Part shown: one piece after another, positions 59,928 through 64,000 of the stretch
Layout: every line of letters begins with the position of its first letter
How positions within the stretch are numbered: the stretch's first letter is position 1
Source of the DNA: Cochliopodium minus
Lineage: Eukaryota > Discosea > Himatismenida > Cochliopodiidae
Direction of reading: 5' to 3'
Assembly (NCBI GenBank): GCA_024220525.1
Contig: JAMYWO010000006.1
Location: forward strand, 54,996-118,995
Length of the DNA stretch: 64,000 bases
Position numbers and translations under genes: made by a program
Notes under the pieces: model-generated
Database searches by the model: none
What the model was told of the DNA's origin: nothing
The model's input: the letters and a program-made list of their open reading frames with translations, nothing else

Positions 59928-60380
59928 TCAATAATTTTTGACATATTCAAGATCTTTAAACATTTCTTTCATCCATTTCTTATAATCTTCCAAATACAAT
60001 TTAAGATATTTTTCTTCCCAACAATTATAATCCCATTCTTTTTGTGAGATATTCTCAGATATCTTATCAGAAGCAATATAAACAAATGTATTTTTGATCT
60101 CATCTCCATTATCAAAGGTTATTTGAACTAATTCTCTATTATATTCATCCCCTTCAAAAAGATCCATTATTTCCAATTCTTTATCATTGATCTCCATCAA
60201 TTTTCCTCTGATCAATCCATCTTTATTCTTTATGATTGCAGGATATGTTTGATGTTTCAAAGCATATCTGGAGAAACCCTTTAATCTGGCATCATAAAGT
60301 TTGGGTATTCTATTCAAAAGTAATTTGAGAACATCTTCACTCATCAATGATCCATATACAAAAAGATTATGTTTAAACAT
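59928..60380 (-). CDS. Gamma-glutamylcyclotransferase/AIG2-like protein
   Basis: This single exon of 150 codons starts at ATG 60380-60378. The first strand and loop, FKHNLFVYGSLMSEDVL, match the VYGSLM signature that binds the gamma-glutamyl substrate in the GGCT/AIG2 fold. KGFSRYALKHQTYPAIIK, RGKLMEIND and LDxFEG-type IMDLFEGDEYNRELVQI continue the family pattern, and the Glu in DLFEGDEY is the usual catalytic acid. The C-terminus WEEKYLKLYLEDYKKWM is helical. Known family members cleave gamma-glutamyl or gamma-glutamylamine bonds, releasing 5-oxoproline. The specific substrate is not evident. No intron interrupts it. Confidence 0.88.
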   Translation of the reverse strand: MFKHNLFVYGSLMSEDVLKLLLNRIPKLYDARLKGFSRYALKHQTYPAIIKNKDGLIRGKLMEINDKELEIMDLFEGDEYNRELVQITFDNGDEIKNTFVYIASDKISENISQKEWDYNCWEEKYLKLYLEDYKKWMKEMFKDLEYVKNY

Positions 60381-60510
60381 TATTGAAATTGGCAAATTCT
60401 CTTTCCCTTTTTTTAATTTATCAAAATAAATAAAAAATTCAAGGATAATATTTCGCTCACTGATCAATATCTATCTATAAAATTACTATTCCATCAAATA
60501 AAATTAAAAA

Positions 60511-61407
60511 ATGGAAAAAATATTCGATTCCTCTTCTTGTGAATTGCATTTAAATAATAATGAAAAATATTTCACTATCATTTTGAAAGCTGAGAATGAA
60601 AATAGATTGAATTTTGAAACTATGGATAATTTTGAAAAAGCTCTCGATATCATTGAAAAAACAAAGGGAGATTTCTTCCTTATAGTAAAATCAATAACCA
60701 AATATTGGTGTAATGGTGTTGATCTAAAATGGGTTCACAATAACAGTGATTCGGGTAATCATTTTTGAATGTTTTTGTAGTTTGAATCTTTTTCAATTAT
60801 TTCACTAAAGGATCTTCATTATTGAATAAATTTTCATTATTAATGGCAAGAATATTGGTTTTATCAATACCAACTATTGCTTTGATTAATGGACGTAACA
60901 TTTCTTTATTCTCTTCAAATTATTGAAAATAAAATCATATATTCTTATTTATAGATTGTTTTGGTGGAGGATTTATGTTCTCATATGCATTCGATTATAG
61001 GTAAATCTATTCCCTCAAGAAATATAAAGCTTTATAATTTTTTCAAAAGGATTATGATAACAGATAGGGGATGGTTATGTATGCCTGCAATCAATCTTCA
61101 AATAACACTTCCACATTCATATTTTGGTTTATTTCAAACAAAAATATCAAATCCTTCTTCATATAGAGAGGTTATACTTCAAGGGAAAAAATATGGAGCA
61201 ATAGAAGCAAAGAAATTAAATCTAATTGATGAAGCTTTAGAATCAAGCAAGGTTGATGAATATTGTATTGATCTTGGAAAGAAATTATTGGGAAAAAACA
61301 GAGAAACCTATCATAATATCAAAATTCAGATGTATTATGAAGTTTATCAAAAACTTATCAACACTCATGTTGAAAAGAAAGTATTTGAAAAGAATTCTAA
61401 ATTATAA
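60511..61407 (+). CDS. Enoyl-CoA hydratase/isomerase (ECI)-like protein
   Basis: Four exons (60511-60754, 60811-60894, 60955-61000, 61050-61407) sum to 732 nt and give 243 residues. The crotonase fold is visible: FFLIVKSITKYWCNGVDLKWV at the first oxyanion site, LSIPTIALINGHCFGGGFMFSYAFDYRIM as the second (GHxxGGG), DRGWLCMPAINLQITLP, and a helix containing YGAIEAKKLNLIDEAL. This layout is closest to peroxisomal/mitochondrial enoyl-CoA delta-isomerases, including the short-type ECIs of plants and protists, which act in beta-oxidation of unsaturated fatty acids. No PTS1 tripeptide is present; the protein ends NSKL. Although SKL-like, the order N-S-K-L does give a terminal SKL, a canonical PTS1, so peroxisomal import is likely. 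Confidence 0.85.
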
Positions 61408-61771
61408 AAAAAGAAGATTAAAAGATTTGAAAAAAAAATATTTAAAGAGGTTTTTAAAAAAAATGTCTATTTTCAGGCTTCCAAGGAAGCTTAAAACTCA
61501 TTATAAATCAAGCTAAAAATTATCATCAGTAAATAGACAGTTATTTTTTTTAAAAAACCACTCTTTTTAAATATTTTTATACAACAGATTTTTTTTATTA
61601 TTTTATTAAAGTTGTTTGATTAAATTTTATTATAATAATTTAAAGAATTTGATTCTATTTTGAAACAAGATGCTAAAAAAAATATCTTTATTTTGAAAGA
61701 TTTTTTGAAAAAAAAAAAATTGAGGATAAAGAAACTATAGAATCTATATTTACAAAGAATATCCATATATA
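61408..61771. other. Intergenic, A/T-rich
   Basis: 364 bp between the ECI stop and the next ATG. Degenerate Lys-rich frames overlap the end of the ECI gene but look like shadows. It contains the downstream promoter, with no recognisable motif. Confidence 0.4.
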
Positions 61772-62937
61772 ATGAAAAAATTCAAATTAAATCCATTATT
61801 AAAGAAAATAAACAAATACAAAAGATTCTATTGTTCTCAAATAGCAGTACAAGAATTGAGGTAAGTTTAATATTGAGATTAAATGAAAATAAAACAATTA
61901 TATTATAAAATATCCAACAAAAATTAAAATATTGTGAAATCAAATACAATCATTGACAATTGATAAAGGATATATGATTATCTTTAATATATTGCAAATA
62001 AAAGATAAATATATATATTTATACCTCATTCTCCAATAGTATAGCTGAAAAATGCAAATCATTAATCAATGCAAGAAAAAGTGGAACATTGAGCACAGTA
62101 TCATCAGATAACCAATTGTTTGGAGGATTGATGCCCTATGTATTATCAGAAGAAAAACATCCAATAGTGGCACTAAGAAAAACAGAAACACATTACAAAC
62201 ATTTGGAATACACAAACAATGCAGCAATAGTGATCTGGACATTGACTCCCGCCAAAATTAATCCATCGTTATTAAATCTTCCTAAAATAAACTTTTGGGG
62301 AGAAACTAAACAGTATACTGATAAATTGGATATTGATATTGCAAAGGAGAAATACAAGAATGTTCATAGGGGCTCTATTCCTTACCTCAGCGAGTTTGAT
62401 TTCTTTGAGATTCTACCCAAAGAAATCATTTATGATTATGCAGGAAATATAAAGACAATAACAAAAGAGGTAAACAAAACAAATAATTGATAAAAATGTT
62501 TTTAAAAGTAAGTTTTATATTTTAAATTATTAATTAGATTTTATCTAAAATTTTGAAACCATTAGTACAAAATTTTTATTTTTTATTTAATTATTATTTT
62601 TATTTTTTTTTACCGAAATAAACAAAAATATTAAAAGGAATATCAAAACGCAATGGCAGATCCAATATCAAAAGATTTGAGAAAATTATTGGACGCAGTA
62701 AATAAAGGACATAGAAACTCTTTGTTTGAAGTGTGCAGAGACTATGGAAATTTGGAAGTTTCTGACGTTTTCATGTGGAACGCAGACAGATATGGTTTTA
62801 ATTTGTTAGGTAAAAATGCTTTGTATGATGAACGTGAGGAGTGGACTGACATTCGTGTTCCTTTTTCTCATCCTCAAGATACTGTGGAAAGTTGTGCACA
62901 AGTTTTAAAAGAGACATTTTCTTCCAAGAAAAAATAA
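61772..62937 (+). CDS. PPOX-like split-barrel protein with DUF2470 domain, probably mitochondrial
   Basis: Three exons (61772-61860, 62040-62469, 62638-62937) sum to 819 nt and give 272 residues. Residues 1-30 are basic and free of acidic residues until residue 28 (KKFKLNPLLKKINKYKRFYCS), like an organellar presequence. The next 150 residues match the pyridoxamine-5'-phosphate-oxidase/FMN split barrel: SGTLSTVS, LFGGLMPYVL, HPIVALRKTETHYKHLEYTN. The third exon is a DUF2470 domain (DLRKLLDAVNKGHRNSLFEVCRDYG, MWNADRYGFNLLG, IRVPFSHPQDTVE). The pairing is that of heme-handling HugZ/GluBP-like proteins. Whether it binds FMN or heme cannot be told. A start at 62089 or 62653 would lose a domain. 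Confidence 0.8.
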
Positions 62938-63400
62938 ACAAATATTATTATTCTTATCCTTTTCTTTTTTTGAAAGTGATTTCTTGGTATTACAAACATT
63001 TCCTACTTTGTAAGTAAATGATTTTCTTTTCTTTTTTGAAAGCATTTTTTTTTTGACATTTTACAATTCGTTCTTTTGAAGAACAATAATCTTTTTTGAG
63101 TTATAAACCAACCTATTCACCAATCCACTTTTGATCCTTCAAATTAAAAAAAATACTCTTTTCATCAAATTATAAATCACCTTTCCCACAACAATAAACT
63201 ACATAAACTATCCATATATTTAGATTACTAACTACAAACGATATTCTTTCAAAAAAGGGACTAAATATATTGTCAATTTGAGGCTTTTATTATTCTCACA
63301 AATGAAATCTCATTCAAAAAAAATTTAAATTAAATTAATAAATAAAAAAAAAAACTCTCAAAACAAGTGTAATTTTAAATTTGAGATTAAAAAGATTCCA
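62938..63400. other. Intergenic, A/T-rich
   Basis: 463 bp between the PPOX and transporter genes. It has C/T-rich patches near 62950-63020 and contains the transporter promoter. No further feature is seen. Confidence 0.4.
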
Positions 63401-64000
63401 ATGAGTCAAATATGCACGGTTGTACAAAATGCAAAGAATACCATCGATGTGGGAAACGCATTGATGAAAGAAGAAATAATTGAAGGAGATCTAGTGATTG
63501 ATGATTTAGGAATGCACACTGAACAAGAAAGAATGGAAGAAGGAAGATGTGAAGATATAATCTTAAAAGATATAGTCAAAAAAGAAATGAAGACAGAGGA
63601 AGATTTGGCGGAAGATAAAAGAATGGAGGTGGATTACAGTTTGATTGAAGAACAGGTGATGAAGGAGAAAACTCCCAAGAAGGTTTACTTGTTCAGCTAC
63701 TTTGTATCTTTAGGAGGATTTTTGATGGGTTATAATAGTGGTAAAACAATCGATAAAAAACGAATTGAAAAAATAAAATATAATTTTGAAAAATTTCTCA
63801 CTTTAATCATTCCAAATAATCTTCCTTCTCTGATTTTTTTTATTTAAAATAAAGTCTCCGCTTCCGGATCATTGACTATCTTTCAATCACTTTATGATCT
63901 CAACAATTTCCAAGTTTCTTTCATCATCTCCTCATATATTTTTGGAGGGATCTTTGGAGCATTGTTTTCAGGTTTCTTGGCGGAAAAAATTGGATTGAAG
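63401..64000 (+). CDS. Major-facilitator (sugar-type) transporter, N-terminal part
   Basis: Exon 1 (63401-63740) and exon 2 (63855 to the window end) join in phase, giving about 162 residues before the edge. The first 93 residues are a soluble, highly acidic N-terminal extension. TM1 follows (VYLFSYFVSLGGFLMGYNSG), with the GG-x-x-x-GY-x-x-G pattern of sugar porters. TM2 has SFIISSYIFGGIFGALFSGFLAEKIG, which matches the GxxxGxxxxGxLxDxxGR signature at the TM2-TM3 loop with relaxed residues. The family moves hexoses or polyols across the plasma membrane. The rest lies outside the window. The acidic extension is long for the family. Confidence 0.85.

Overview
The window is an A+T-rich nuclear genome scaffold from a unicellular eukaryote. 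Almost every gene is split by short, A/T-rich GT-AG introns, often with very small exons (15-27 nt). The genetic code is standard, with TAA, TAG and TGA all used as stops. The gene set (Roco kinase, F-box/SPRY array, BTB-BACK, FYVE, beta-tubulin, PP1, a mitochondrial-type cation exchanger) suits a free-living amoeboid or flagellate protist. I cannot name the lineage from sequence alone. Exon joins below were worked out by hand from splice signals, reading-frame phase and domain continuity. For most genes the summed exons close exactly in frame.

The first 12 kb is a faulty scaffold. Single Ns at 1600, 8056 and 11747 separate four contigs. The 77 bases before N1600 recur before N8056, and the 77 bases after N1600 recur before N11747. 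This looks like de Bruijn overlap with k = 77. Segment 8057-11746 should lie immediately left of 1601-8055. With that order one giant minus-strand gene is rejoined: pseudokinase, Roc-like GTPase, leucine-rich repeats, a second Roc/COR-like region and a TKL kinase. Segment 1-1599 carries decayed genes, one resembling a double-jelly-roll major capsid protein of polinton-like elements.

From 11.9 to 26 kb: the C-terminus of a TRAPPC11-like protein, a BTB-BACK protein ending in an ALK-type glycine-rich domain, a divergent beta-tubulin, a tandem array of three intact and two relic F-box/SPRY genes, and a 664-residue protein with three 8-cysteine zinc-ribbon repeats followed by hydrophobic segments. 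From 26.5 to 36.8 kb: a 1763-residue plus-strand protein (TPR-like, nucleotidyltransferase, PI-kinase-like, LRR-like, CHORD-like zinc), a small membrane protein, an ankyrin pseudogene, tRNA-Ser(AGA) and a SANT protein.

From 37 to 51 kb: PP1 catalytic subunit, a secretory cyclophilin, a SnoaL-APH fusion kinase, a glutathione S-transferase, a FYVE protein, an NCLX-type exchanger and two more identical tRNA-Ser genes. From 51.5 to 64 kb: a dual-specificity phosphatase, a type I membrane protein with two non-GT introns, a Kelch protein, a gamma-glutamylcyclotransferase-like protein, an enoyl-CoA isomerase-like protein, a PPOX/DUF2470 protein with a presequence-like N-terminus, and the start of an MFS transporter. 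Genes are independently transcribed and show no operon logic. Signalling and protein-turnover modules dominate. NCLX and the presequence point to functional mitochondria, which is an inference.
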